Source: an uncultured Granulosicoccaceae bacterium
GTDB taxonomy: Bacteria; Pseudomonadota; Gammaproteobacteria; Granulosicoccales; Granulosicoccaceae
Length of the DNA stretch: 64,000 nucleotides
Direction: 5' to 3'
NCBI GenBank assembly: GCA_938035945.1
Contig: CALHOU010000055.1
Span: 1 to 64,000, forward strand
In this document: piece by piece, positions 1-8,081 of the stretch
Position numbering within the stretch: the first letter of the stretch is position 1
How the letters are laid out: each line of letters starts with the position of its first letter
Notes under the pieces: model-generated
Seen by the model: the letters and a program-made list of their open reading frames with translations, nothing else
Told to the model about the DNA's origin: nothing
Databases searched by the model: none
Translations under genes and position numbers: made by a program

Positions 1-1
1 T

Positions 2-1405
2 AACAACGGCTGGACCAGTCACTTGTGGGCAGGCACATTAAACCTTGATGGTGACGAACCTGAAGAGTTGCATGTAAACGGAGTTGTTTACGATGATTTT
101 TTAAATAGCAATGGCGAATTTGTCGAAATTGCGGAAATACCCACCCGATACATATACCGAGGCGGTGGCAACAACGATCGTGCCCGTACCACGCGTGCCA
201 ACACTACCATGGTGACAGGTGATGTGACTGGTGACGGTCGCGAAGATATTATCGTTTACCAACCCAAATCGATTAAGGTTGGTAGAGGTACTAGTGGCAA
301 TAGCACATTTGACATTACGGCATTAGCCATTAGTGTTTGGTCAATCAAAGAAGTGCCGGGTGATGAATTCGAGGTTAATCATGTTGAAGAGATTGAATTT
401 GGTAATACCGACTATCCGAACAGTCCAATAATTCTGATCCCGGTTAATGTCGATAACGATAGCACCATCTTGCAATCGGTCACTAATTCACACGAGCTGG
501 TATTTAGCGAACCCATCGTGCATGCAGCATTGGCAGCTCCACCTTGTTGGAACAACGGTGTGCAGCAAACAGACGAGTGTCGAACCTCTTGGGGTCAAGG
601 CACATCAGTCAGCGCCGATGCATCTGTTTCGCACACAATATCCAGTAAAGCACATGTGGGCGTGAGCGCAGATTTTTCACTGCCGTTTGTTGGAACAGTG
701 GCAGAAGGTGAGGTTGAAAAAACGGCCGGTGTTAGTTTGACTGCCGAGGCGAGTTTAGGTTACGAACTTACGCGTACGCATACTTACACCACCGGTTCAA
801 TGGAAGATACGGTTATCGCAACTGTTATTCCTTATGACCGTTACACCTATAAAGTATTGGCTCATCCTTTATACGAAGACTTGGTCGGTGAGGAAATAAC
901 GATATCTTTGCCTCGTCGCCCTCGTACTATTCAGATCGAGCGATCGTTCTATAACAGCAGTATTGTCGGTGATGGTGCGCGTATAGATAACTCCGTGTTT
1001 TCGCACACTATAGGTAATCCGCGCAGTTACCCGAGTGCGCCGTCTGGCTTTCTTCATACGAAATTTGGTCCGTTTGATGTGGGCTTAAGCCGAGGTAGTC
1101 AAACGGCTGATATCTCCGAGGCGCGAGTTGCAGGGTTTAGTGCATCTGTTGCGGTATCGTACGAAACCACAGTAAAAGCCACTGCAGGTAAAGTGATGGG
1201 CGGCTTCACTGTGGGCAGTGAGACCAGCGCTACGCTAGGTGTTAGTACGGGTGATCTTGTGTCGTTCAGTGGAACCGTTGGTGATATTAATCCTGCAGAC
1301 GGTATCAATGATGACTTGGACTACAGCTTTGGGATATTCGCGTACAAGCAGTCTTCAAGTGCGCAAGATAGGCCATTTCAGGTTATAAATTATTGGGTTG
1401 AGTAG
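2..1405 (+). CDS. VCBS/FG-GAP-type secreted protein with beta-hairpin-rich C-terminus (5' end missing)
   Basis: The reading frame is open to the left edge, so the gene starts outside the window; the first possible internal start, a TTG at base 23, is unlikely to be real. Bases 218-247 encode GDVTGDGRED, a calcium-loop motif typical of FG-GAP/VCBS beta-propeller repeats. After a two-cysteine segment (PPCWNNG...DEC) comes a Ser/Thr/Val/Ala-rich stretch of alternating polar and hydrophobic residues (about bases 600-800), and a second such stretch at about 1120-1290. This pattern resembles the strand and insertion-hairpin regions of aerolysin-like proteins, but that is my inference from pattern only. 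A surface or secreted protein is likely. The exact function is unknown. Confidence 0.7.
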   Translation, partial: NNGWTSHLWAGTLNLDGDEPEELHVNGVVYDDFLNSNGEFVEIAEIPTRYIYRGGGNNDRARTTRANTTMVTGDVTGDGREDIIVYQPKSIKVGRGTSGNSTFDITALAISVWSIKEVPGDEFEVNHVEEIEFGNTDYPNSPIILIPVNVDNDSTILQSVTNSHELVFSEPIVHAALAAPPCWNNGVQQTDECRTSWGQGTSVSADASVSHTISSKAHVGVSADFSLPFVGTVAEGEVEKTAGVSLTAEASLGYELTRTHTYTTGSMEDTVIATVIPYDRYTYKVLAHPLYEDLVGEEITISLPRRPRTIQIERSFYNSSIVGDGARIDNSVFSHTIGNPRSYPSAPSGFLHTKFGPFDVGLSRGSQTADISEARVAGFSASVAVSYETTVKATAGKVMGGFTVGSETSATLGVSTGDLVSFSGTVGDINPADGINDDLDYSFGIFAYKQSSSAQDRPFQVINYWVE

Positions 1406-1422
1406 TTCGATTCATTAAGAAG

Positions 1423-1458
1423 ACGTGTGCTATCGCTATCTTACGCGGTAGCACATGT
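1423..1458 (+). terminator. Stem-loop after the VCBS protein gene
   Basis: Bases 1426-1435 (TGTGCTATCG) pair with 1446-1455 (CGGTAGCACA) with one G-U wobble around a 10-base loop, and the stem extends outward by three more pairs. It lies 20 bases past the stop codon. No run of T follows, so it may be a processing or stabilising hairpin rather than a true intrinsic terminator. Confidence 0.4.
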
Positions 1459-1587
1459 TCCTACCAAGCATGCTGCCTGTTTAGCTAGTATTATACGTGT
1501 AAGCTATTCTAGCGTTATAATCCAGTAGCAGCGAAACCGCTAGCCAAAACTTCTTTAACAAAAAACACTCGATAGTTTGATGTGGCC

Positions 1588-2226
1588 ATGCACATTCCCG
1601 AGATAGACATCAGTCAAATTGCAAGCAATGAGTACGCTATTGTTATTCTTGCTGCCGGCTTGTCTAAACGCATGGGAGCGGAAAATAAATTGCTTATGCA
1701 GCATAAGGGGCAGTCTTTGTTGGAGCGGTGTGTATCGGTTGTAGAAAAAACAGTTGTTGGAGAAGTAGTTGTTGTAGTCGGACACGAGCGTACCGCCACA
1801 GAACGAGCGCTTGCGGAATCTAACGTTAAATGTGTGCTTAATGAAAAGTACCTAACAGGTCAACAGAGTTCAGTCATATGCGGTTTGCAGTCGCTTAGTG
1901 GCAGACAAAAAGCGACGTTAATCTGTTTGGCAGATCAGCCTTTGATTGATAAGTCGCATTTGCTGAAGCTGATGTGGGCGTTTGAAAATAGGTCGGCGGG
2001 TAAGGAAGTTGTTGTTCCAATGTATAACAAGCAGCGTGGCAACCCAGTCGTGTTCAGTAATATAGCGCGTACTACTGTATTGGAGCAAATGGTAAAACCA
2101 GATTGTCGTAAGTACATTGATAACAATCCAGATCGTGTTAGCTGGGTATCTTTTGATGATCAAGCTTACATTCTCGATATTGATACGCCAGCGGATTTCT
2201 CTGCACTCGGTGATTCCGTCTCATGA
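1588..2226 (+). CDS. MocA/MobA-like nucleotidyltransferase
   Basis: This 212-residue protein belongs to the NTP-transferase (GT-A fold) group that includes molybdenum cofactor cytidylyltransferase MocA and MobA. The family signature LAAGLSKRMG...NKLL lies near the N-terminus and should bind the nucleotide phosphates. CLADQP supplies the metal-binding aspartate, and RGNPVVF is the typical later motif. The expected reaction is transfer of CMP or GMP to molybdopterin. No molybdoenzyme or other cofactor gene is adjacent, so the true substrate is uncertain. I chose the ATG at 1588; a GTG lies six bases upstream (1582). A TATAAT sequence at 1516-1521 could be a -10 box, but no matching -35 is evident. 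Confidence 0.8.
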   Translation: MHIPEIDISQIASNEYAIVILAAGLSKRMGAENKLLMQHKGQSLLERCVSVVEKTVVGEVVVVVGHERTATERALAESNVKCVLNEKYLTGQQSSVICGLQSLSGRQKATLICLADQPLIDKSHLLKLMWAFENRSAGKEVVVPMYNKQRGNPVVFSNIARTTVLEQMVKPDCRKYIDNNPDRVSWVSFDDQAYILDIDTPADFSALGDSVS

Positions 2227-2564
2227 CATTCTCGTCAATCTAATTGTCCCTTTGACCCATACCTGGCTTCAATTTTCGCCGCATTTCTCACATTTTCCGA
2301 TTACAGCAAAAAAACACAATCTAGTTTCGCTTTGGTAGGACAGCAGGTGTCTTCCAAGGCTTGTACCTGTGTGATTTAACGTGTAATTTGTAAGCTAACG
2401 TGGACTGCGAAGACGACTAACGATTTCGCCTCATAGAATAATTAATATCTGCATTGCTTCATGAATTTGGTTCTCAACATTAATTTAGGTCGCTACACAG
2501 CCATCATCGCTTTCTTGCAACCCTGCAAAGCCGACGGGCTTTCGTCGAAAAAAGGGCGGTTACG
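2227..2564. other. Intergenic stretch with overlapping hairpins before the binding-protein gene
   Basis: About 340 bases without a convincing gene separate the MocA-like gene from the PQQ-associated binding protein. The only structure I see is at the 3' end: AAAGCC (2527-2532) can pair with GGCTTT (2537-2542), or CGACG (2532-2536) can pair with CGTCG (2543-2547). The two stems share bases and exclude each other. They sit just upstream of the ATG at 2565. The block promoter is presumably here, but I cannot point to a clear -35/-10 pair. Confidence 0.5.
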
Positions 2565-3740
2565 ATGAGATTTGTGCACATGCTTCGCTTCTGTGTTGCC
2601 GTAATGATCTTGTTGTCACAATCCGTATACGCAAAAGACACCCTAACGATTCCTATTCTCTACATTGAAGAAGAAATCTCTCGACCACCAGTATTGTCGC
2701 GACTGGTTGTTTGGCCTGAAGATGAAGGCGTGCAAGGGGCGCAGTTAGGTGTGGATGATAACAACACAACGGGTAAGTTTCTAAATCAAGAATATCAGCT
2801 GCAAACCTTGATTGTGCCCGAAGGCGATTCGATCGATGCGCAATTTGTAGAAGCACTCGCAGGTTCCCAGGGACTGGTTGTCGCTAATGTTTCTACCGAC
2901 ACCTTGCTCAGGCTAAGTGCATTGCCAGAAGCCCAAGATGTTTTGTTTTTCAATGCGCTGCAATCAGCCGATGAATTACGATCTGCTGCTTGCCGCTCAA
3001 ACGTGTTGCACACCATGGCTTCGCGCTCAATGCTCAGTGATGCACTGATGCAGTTTTACAATTTTCGTAAGTGGCGTGATGTCTTTCTCATCGAAGGCAC
3101 GCATGAGGGGGACAATGCGTACGCGCAAGCCTTGCGGCGATCAGCAAAAAAATTCGGTATCAAAATCAGACACGATAAAAAGTGGCTGGTGAATGCCGAT
3201 ATCCGTCGAACGGCCGCACAGGAAATACCAGCATTTACACAAGCCCGCAAATACGATGCATTAGTGGTGGCTGATGAACAAAGAGACTTCGCGCCTTACT
3301 TGTTATACAACACGTGGCTACCACGGCCTATGGGTGGCTCAGCTGGCTTAAAGCCTGAGGTTTGGTCGCCAGTAGTAGAACAGTGGGGTGCGGTGCAGTT
3401 GCAAACACGATTTAACAAGTTGGCCAGTCGCGGCATGAGTGGTGTGGATTATGCGAACTGGGCGGCCGTGCGTTCAATTGGGGAAGCCGTTACGCGAACA
3501 AATTCAAGCGATGCGACTGTGATTCGCGATTACTTACTATCTGACAATTTCGAGCTGGCCGGATTTAAAGGTGCCGCGCTGAGTTACCGCGCGTGGAATG
3601 GGCAGTTGCGGCAACCCATAACCTTAGTGCACCCAGAAGCTGTTGTTGCCACAGCACCACTGGCTGGTTTTTTACATCAAACCAATGAGCTGGATACGCT
3701 AGGGCTTGATCAATCTGAAACACAATGCAAGGAATTTTAA
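2565..3740 (+). CDS. ABC transporter substrate-binding protein, PQQ alcohol dehydrogenase system
   Basis: The 391-residue protein starts with a signal peptide (hydrophobic core CVAVMILLSQS, cleavage after VYA) and reads through as a type-1 periplasmic binding fold. Its opening after the signal (LTIPILYIEEE, then PEDEGVQGAQLGVDDNN) matches the family annotated as the binding component of the PQQ-dependent alcohol dehydrogenase ABC system (TIGR03863 type). Its usual partners, an ATPase and a PedC-type permease, lie 20 kb away at 24023-25608. In P. putida the related PedA1A2BC system is reported to support lanthanide- and calcium-dependent ethanol growth, so a role in metal or cofactor trafficking is plausible. 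The gene is followed after four bases by the beta-propeller gene, which indicates co-transcription. Confidence 0.85.
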   Translation: MRFVHMLRFCVAVMILLSQSVYAKDTLTIPILYIEEEISRPPVLSRLVVWPEDEGVQGAQLGVDDNNTTGKFLNQEYQLQTLIVPEGDSIDAQFVEALAGSQGLVVANVSTDTLLRLSALPEAQDVLFFNALQSADELRSAACRSNVLHTMASRSMLSDALMQFYNFRKWRDVFLIEGTHEGDNAYAQALRRSAKKFGIKIRHDKKWLVNADIRRTAAQEIPAFTQARKYDALVVADEQRDFAPYLLYNTWLPRPMGGSAGLKPEVWSPVVEQWGAVQLQTRFNKLASRGMSGVDYANWAAVRSIGEAVTRTNSSDATVIRDYLLSDNFELAGFKGAALSYRAWNGQLRQPITLVHPEAVVATAPLAGFLHQTNELDTLGLDQSETQCKEF

Positions 3741-3744
3741 TCTT

Positions 3745-4731
3745 ATGAATATGTCCTCAGTACCGGCGCTTGTTTTATTGCTTTTAGGTGGCTCCGGCGT
3801 GGCAGTCGCTGATTGGATTTATGTGTCTAACGAAAAGGATGACACCATCAGTGTTATCGATACCAAAAGTAACGAAGTGGTTAACACCATTGATGTTGGA
3901 GAGCGGCCGAGGGGTGTAACTCTAAGTAAAGATAATAAGTTATTGTTTATCTGTGCATCGGATTCGGACACGGTGCAGGTAATGGATGTTGCGACTAATA
4001 AAATTCTATTTGAATTGCCCAGTGGCGAAGACCCTGAACAATTTGCACTCCATCCTAATAACAAGCACCTGTATATAGCGAACGAGGACGATGCGATTGC
4101 AACAGTGGTTGATATTGAAAGTCGAACGGTGATTGCACAAATCGACGTGGGTGTAGAGCCTGAAGGCATGGCCGTGAGTCATAACGGAAAATGGGCGATA
4201 GTGACATCCGAGACCTCGAACATGGCGCATTGGATTGACACGGAGCGCAATGAAATCGTCGCCAATACTTTGGTTGATCAGCGCCCACGCGATGCTGAAT
4301 TTAATGCTGATGACACAGAGCTTTGGGTATCATCCGAGATTGGTGGAACCGTGTCTATCGTCGACGCAGAAACGCAGCTTATTAAAAAGGTGCTCAATTT
4401 TGAGATACCTGGTATATCGGCTAGCCGTATTCAGCCCGTGGGGATGGAGTTAACCAGCGATGGTAAGTTGGCTTTTATCGCGTTAGGACCTGCCAACCAT
4501 GTGGCGGTTGTTGATCGCAGCAATTATGAAGTTATTGAATATATTTTGGTTGGCCGGCGCGTATGGCATTTGGCGCTCACACCGGATGAATCCAGGTTGT
4601 ACACCAGCAATGGTGTTTCGGGTGATGTGACCATGGTCGATGTGGCAAAATTAAAACCTGTTAAAACCATTAAAGTCGGGCGCTTTCCATGGGGACTGGC
4701 TGTGCTACCTGAGAGTGCGATACCGCAGTAA
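3745..4731 (+). CDS. PQQ-dependent catabolism-associated beta-propeller (YVTN) protein
   Basis: This is a 328-residue exported protein made almost wholly of YVTN-type blades: WIYVSNEKDDTISVID, LYIANEDDAIATVVD, LWVSSEIGGTVSIVD and LYTSNGVSGDVTMVD mark successive repeats, consistent with a seven-bladed propeller. A signal peptide (ALVLLLLGGSG...AVA) precedes the first blade. I use the ATG at 3745 because it lies just past the upstream stop (3738-3740) with AAGGA upstream; an in-frame ATG at 3706 would overlap that gene. The family (TIGR03866 type) occurs with PQQ alcohol oxidation clusters. Its biochemical role is not established; binding of the cofactor, the metal or the dehydrogenase is possible. 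Confidence 0.85.
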   Translation: MNMSSVPALVLLLLGGSGVAVADWIYVSNEKDDTISVIDTKSNEVVNTIDVGERPRGVTLSKDNKLLFICASDSDTVQVMDVATNKILFELPSGEDPEQFALHPNNKHLYIANEDDAIATVVDIESRTVIAQIDVGVEPEGMAVSHNGKWAIVTSETSNMAHWIDTERNEIVANTLVDQRPRDAEFNADDTELWVSSEIGGTVSIVDAETQLIKKVLNFEIPGISASRIQPVGMELTSDGKLAFIALGPANHVAVVDRSNYEVIEYILVGRRVWHLALTPDESRLYTSNGVSGDVTMVDVAKLKPVKTIKVGRFPWGLAVLPESAIPQ

Positions 4732-4741
4732 CTAACAGTAT

Positions 4742-6304
4742 TTAAATACTGATCGGCGGCAGATACTCATCTGTCGTCTTTTTTGTTTTTTCAATTTGCA
4801 ATAGCGGTAGGCTCGCATTTGTTTGTGAGCTGGGATGGGGCTGGCCGAATAGTCTAAGTTCGCAATGCGCTTTAATCGTTCTAAATGCTTGCGTATCACG
4901 AATATCATTGGGCGCCGATTCAAGTAGTTTCCATGCTTTAGACCATTGTTGCTTTTTCACACAATGGTTGATTTTGCGAATGCGTTGATTGTTGCGCCTG
5001 GTGCGAAACCAGTTTGCTGCCAGGTTAGATCGAGTAAGCCAAACGTAAGCAGCGATTAACAAAGCCAACAGTGCAGTGGGTAGTTTCCAATCAACGCCTG
5101 AGCTTCTCACATACAGTTTTAATCGTTCCCAGGGCGAGCGCCTGAGCGCAAGGTTAGCAAGCACATCGGCGCGTTGAGGTAGACCTACGTTAATTCGTCG
5201 TGCTGGTACGATTGATTCGCTCATCTTGTTCTCGATCGTGTTCCACCAAGGCACTCTAATCGTATCCAAGAAAACCGGTATGGGACTTTGTGCCGTCATT
5301 CTAAATTTAAATACAGCTGTACTGGTCATAGTGTTTTCAATAAGCGTTTGTTCTCGTTGGCTGCTGATCAACACAGAACTGATAGCACGACTGGCCAGCG
5401 GAACAACATCGGGTATTTGCTGGCTTAAAACGCCAGTTGCGCTAAGCGTGACTGTGCGAATGACTTCATCCCCTGCGGACAACTCAATCACAGGACTGGA
5501 CCAGCTGTCTTTTAGTGATACGCTTTTTGCGGGCAACCACCATCCCTCTGCCGTGGTTGCCGGTTTAACAGCAAGCTTGGTCGCTTTGGGTTCTAGTGAG
5601 AATTGGCCGCGTTGCGTTCGCGACTTCACCATAAGCCCAGACCACGCCGGACCATTGAACGCAATTTCGCCAGACACTTTTGGGTGGATTAACCAGCGCC
5701 AACTAATTAAACGCCAACCCGAATCGGTTTGGTCAAGGGTTCTGCGCTGTTCAAACACGGGCACCACATCGAACTGACTAAAGTCGGGTAGTTGAATTGA
5801 TTCATCTGCAACGGGGTAGCGATGCTTTAACACCATATCGGCAACGATCTGTTCATGTATAAAAGGTGCAGAATTATTGAGTGTAAATTCAAGTGCTACA
5901 TCTTGTTCGCTTGGTGTCCATTGTACTACGCTAGCTTCAGAGACTTGTATGGAGATGGCGTTTGACGTTATATCTCCATTGGTAGCAATGCCCGCTAAAG
6001 GGCCAAAAATTAGTGTGTCACTTTTGTTGGCGGTAAATTCCATACGCCTGATTTTTATCTCGACTACTTTGCCTTCAATAACAGCAATGCGAGTGCCGTA
6101 GGTTTCTCGATCGAATCGTGCGACGGCCTTTAATGGTTCCACATTTAATGGTTCCAGTAGACCGGTGCTCTCTATATCGATGATGATGGCATCGCCAACG
6201 AATACTTGCGCATTCTCTGTGCTCAGGCGAATTGACGCTTGATCTGCAATGCAAATTGCAGGAATCAGAGCGTAAAGAAATAAAGCAATGCCTAGCCTTA
6301 CCAT
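4742..6304 (-). CDS. batD: BatD-like membrane-anchored protein
   Basis: The 520-residue product has a signal peptide (LGIALFLYALIPAICIAD), a long beta-rich periplasmic region and one transmembrane helix near residues 400-422 (LPTALLALLIAAYVWL). A basic cytoplasmic tail of about 95 residues follows. This is the BatD arrangement (oxygen-tolerance protein family). Its start overlaps the TPR gene by seven bases, making it the last gene of a translationally coupled seven-gene operon that begins with MoxR. Within a PQQ dehydrogenase block, such operons resemble the mxa accessory genes needed to load metal into methanol dehydrogenase; the role here is inferred from that. It converges with the propeller gene only ten bases away. 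Confidence 0.85.
   Translation of the reverse strand: MVRLGIALFLYALIPAICIADQASIRLSTENAQVFVGDAIIIDIESTGLLEPLNVEPLKAVARFDRETYGTRIAVIEGKVVEIKIRRMEFTANKSDTLIFGPLAGIATNGDITSNAISIQVSEASVVQWTPSEQDVALEFTLNNSAPFIHEQIVADMVLKHRYPVADESIQLPDFSQFDVVPVFEQRRTLDQTDSGWRLISWRWLIHPKVSGEIAFNGPAWSGLMVKSRTQRGQFSLEPKATKLAVKPATTAEGWWLPAKSVSLKDSWSSPVIELSAGDEVIRTVTLSATGVLSQQIPDVVPLASRAISSVLISSQREQTLIENTMTSTAVFKFRMTAQSPIPVFLDTIRVPWWNTIENKMSESIVPARRINVGLPQRADVLANLALRRSPWERLKLYVRSSGVDWKLPTALLALLIAAYVWLTRSNLAANWFRTRRNNQRIRKINHCVKKQQWSKAWKLLESAPNDIRDTQAFRTIKAHCELRLFGQPHPSSQTNASLPLLQIEKTKKTTDEYLPPISI
4758..4791 (+). terminator. Intrinsic terminator of the binding protein/propeller transcript, inside batD
   Basis: GGCAGAT (4758-4764) pairs with ATCTGTC (4769-4775) across a four-base loop, with one G-U pair. 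Six T, one G and six T follow (4779-4791). It ends the plus-strand transcript of 2565-4731 but lies within the coding region for the C-terminus of the convergent batD gene. A perfect 16-bp palindrome (CAGTATTTAAATACTG, 4736-4751) sits directly upstream. Confidence 0.75.
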
Positions 6305-7164
6305 ACGCTGCCTCCATCGGGGGCACTTTGGCCTGCGTCAGCGCGTCTTTTTAATTCTAGGTGTATGCGTTTTTGTAGAAAACGAGCCGGGTCGTGATTA
6401 ATATTGTTTAGCCATTGTTCGGTGGCTTGGTTTTCTTCTATTTTGCTGCGCATGCCAGCAGCACGTTGATTGTCGGAGTCCCCTTCGTTTTCTGAACCTC
6501 CGGAAGGGCGGTCGCTAATCTGTTCGCTGTTATTCTCACCGCGCATGTTCGCCAAGCCTTGTTCACCTTTGGGTGTGTCCTCACCTTTACCCGCATTGCC
6601 AGACTTTCCACTTTCACCGCTGGGCGCATCCTTGTTCGCCTCCTCACTTTGTCCCGGGTCACCTGAGGAGCCTTCACTGGAATCTACTTTTTCATCGCCG
6701 GTTGCTGCATCACCGGATTCGGCATCATCTGCATTGACACGTTCCAGCTCCTCTAGCTCTGGTTTGAGTAAGGCCTGTGATTCATTGTCTTTGTCATCCT
6801 CTTCCAGCAGTTTTAACATCAAATCTCGATTGAATGCAGCGTCTGCATGATCAGGTTCCAGTGCCAGCGTTTGTTGGTAGGCTTCAAGTGCTAGTGCGTA
6901 GTAACTTAATTTCACGTAGCTGTTACCTAAATTGAACGTTGAATCAGCATCGTTGGCACGAATAAAAGCTTCGGCGGCACGCCACCATTGTTCTGATCGA
7001 TAGAGTGCGGTGCCTTTCCACGCAGGATCTGTGAACAGTTCGGCCGCTTGAGCGTAGTTACCTTCCTTGTACAGTTCGAACGCCAGTCTGTCGTTGTCCA
7101 CAGCTGTGGCAGGTGATGATAAAACCGCAACCAATAGTAACGTCATTAACACCTTTATAGTCAT
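6298..7164 (-). CDS. TPR protein, BatC-like, with acidic low-complexity tail
   Basis: The 288-residue protein has an N-terminal signal sequence (VLMTLLLVAVLSSPATA), then TPR-like helices (residues about 25-115; repeats around YVKLSYYALALEAYQQTLALEP). A region rich in Glu, Asp, Gly and Ser of about 110 residues follows (EEDDKDNESQ, DAATGDEKVDSSEGSSG). The C-terminus (NNINHDPARFLQKRI) is the conserved end motif seen in BatB/BatC-type TPR proteins. It overlaps the upstream VWA gene by four bases (ATGA) and the downstream batD by seven. It is probably periplasmic, acting as a scaffold between the membrane VWA proteins and their target; that role is inferred. Confidence 0.8.
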   Translation of the reverse strand: MTIKVLMTLLLVAVLSSPATAVDNDRLAFELYKEGNYAQAAELFTDPAWKGTALYRSEQWWRAAEAFIRANDADSTFNLGNSYVKLSYYALALEAYQQTLALEPDHADAAFNRDLMLKLLEEDDKDNESQALLKPELEELERVNADDAESGDAATGDEKVDSSEGSSGDPGQSEEANKDAPSGESGKSGNAGKGEDTPKGEQGLANMRGENNSEQISDRPSGGSENEGDSDNQRAAGMRSKIEENQATEQWLNNINHDPARFLQKRIHLELKRRADAGQSAPDGGSVW

Positions 7165-8081
7165 GTTGCGTTGTACTCACGATAAATGCCAGGCAACAGC
7201 GGCAACAATAACAACAACAGCCAGTGAGATTGGTTTTGCCAATGAATCGCTCGTTGCGCTGCATTTTGCACAGCTACCTTGTCGTTGTTTAGCGATAGCT
7301 CGGATAAATCAACTGCACCCAAACTGTCTGCATGCACAAGTTTACCGCCACCGGTACTGGCCAACTGTTGCGCAAGCTCCATATCCAGTTGTTGATTGGC
7401 ATCGTTGTTGGCTTCCGAGTTGCCAAAAGTAATGAGATCGAGCCGGTGACCTTGTGTTGATAAAAACTTGGCTGCGGCGATGGCGTTATTGGAAATACCG
7501 CCAGTATCATTGAGTACAAAAACTCTGGCCTGAGTCATGCCGCTTTCGGCAATGCTTGACACTGCTAGGGATATGGCACGGGTTAAGTTGGAACCATCTT
7601 TTTCTATAACCCCGTACTCTAGCAGTGCGGCGGTTTGCGCTAACTGCTGTTTATCAAATGACGGTGGTACCACCATGAACGCATCTGCCGTGTAAATAAT
7701 CAATGCCGTGGCTTTTGCACCAGAAGCCGTGGTTAGTTCGGTGAGTGCGTTTCGCATTGCTGCCAGTCGTGAAGGCAGCACATCTGTCATGGTCATCGAA
7801 CGTGATAGGTCAGCCAGTAGAAACCATCCGTCCGTATGTTGAAACGCGTCTGATTCAGGGTTGCGTGTAGATGGAGAGCTGAGTGCAGCGGCAACGATGG
7901 CGGCGGCTAATAGTAATTTGTTTACGAACGCTTTCGAAGGTAAGTGATTGATGAGTAAGTTTAATACAGCTTTCGACATAAGCTTATGCCAGGCACTGCG
8001 CAACCCTGCGCTGCGATAAATAAATGCACATGCAAACAAGAATGCGCTAACAAGCAGCCAATAGGGGTGTTGAAAGATCAC
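7161..8081 (-). CDS. batB: VWA-domain membrane protein, BatB-like
   Basis: I place the start at the GTG at 8081, which overlaps the TGA of batA in a GTGA junction and gives VIFQHPYWLL, the usual BatB/BatA opening. A longer TTG-type start at 8156 would run deep into batA. The 306-residue protein has two N-terminal hydrophobic segments, a VWA domain with the MIDAS metal motif DLSRS, and a C-terminal transmembrane helix (WLLLLLLPLLPG). It is the second VWA protein of the operon; mxa clusters likewise carry two (MxaC and MxaL). Membrane-bound metal-dependent protein binding is expected. Confidence 0.85.
   Translation of the reverse strand: MIFQHPYWLLVSAFLFACAFIYRSAGLRSAWHKLMSKAVLNLLINHLPSKAFVNKLLLAAAIVAAALSSPSTRNPESDAFQHTDGWFLLADLSRSMTMTDVLPSRLAAMRNALTELTTASGAKATALIIYTADAFMVVPPSFDKQQLAQTAALLEYGVIEKDGSNLTRAISLAVSSIAESGMTQARVFVLNDTGGISNNAIAAAKFLSTQGHRLDLITFGNSEANNDANQQLDMELAQQLASTGGGKLVHADSLGAVDLSELSLNNDKVAVQNAAQRAIHWQNQSHWLLLLLLPLLPGIYREYNAT

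Noticed and set aside
1493-1521. Consensus promoter before the MocA-like gene
   Set aside because: TATAAT is present at 1516-1521 but no -35 sequence is found at proper spacing.
2521-2560. Possible c-di-GMP-type riboswitch (GCAAAGCC-like bases)
   Set aside because: Only a short resemblance exists; the conserved paired regions and tetraloop receptor of that class are missing.
5226-5777. Plus-strand open frame of 183 codons opposite batD
   Set aside because: It is antisense to the clearly coding batD, has no recognisable domain and no ribosome-binding site.
6470-6850. Plus-strand open frame very rich in Ser
   Set aside because: It is the shadow of the Glu/Asp/Gly/Ser-rich tail of the TPR protein on the other strand.
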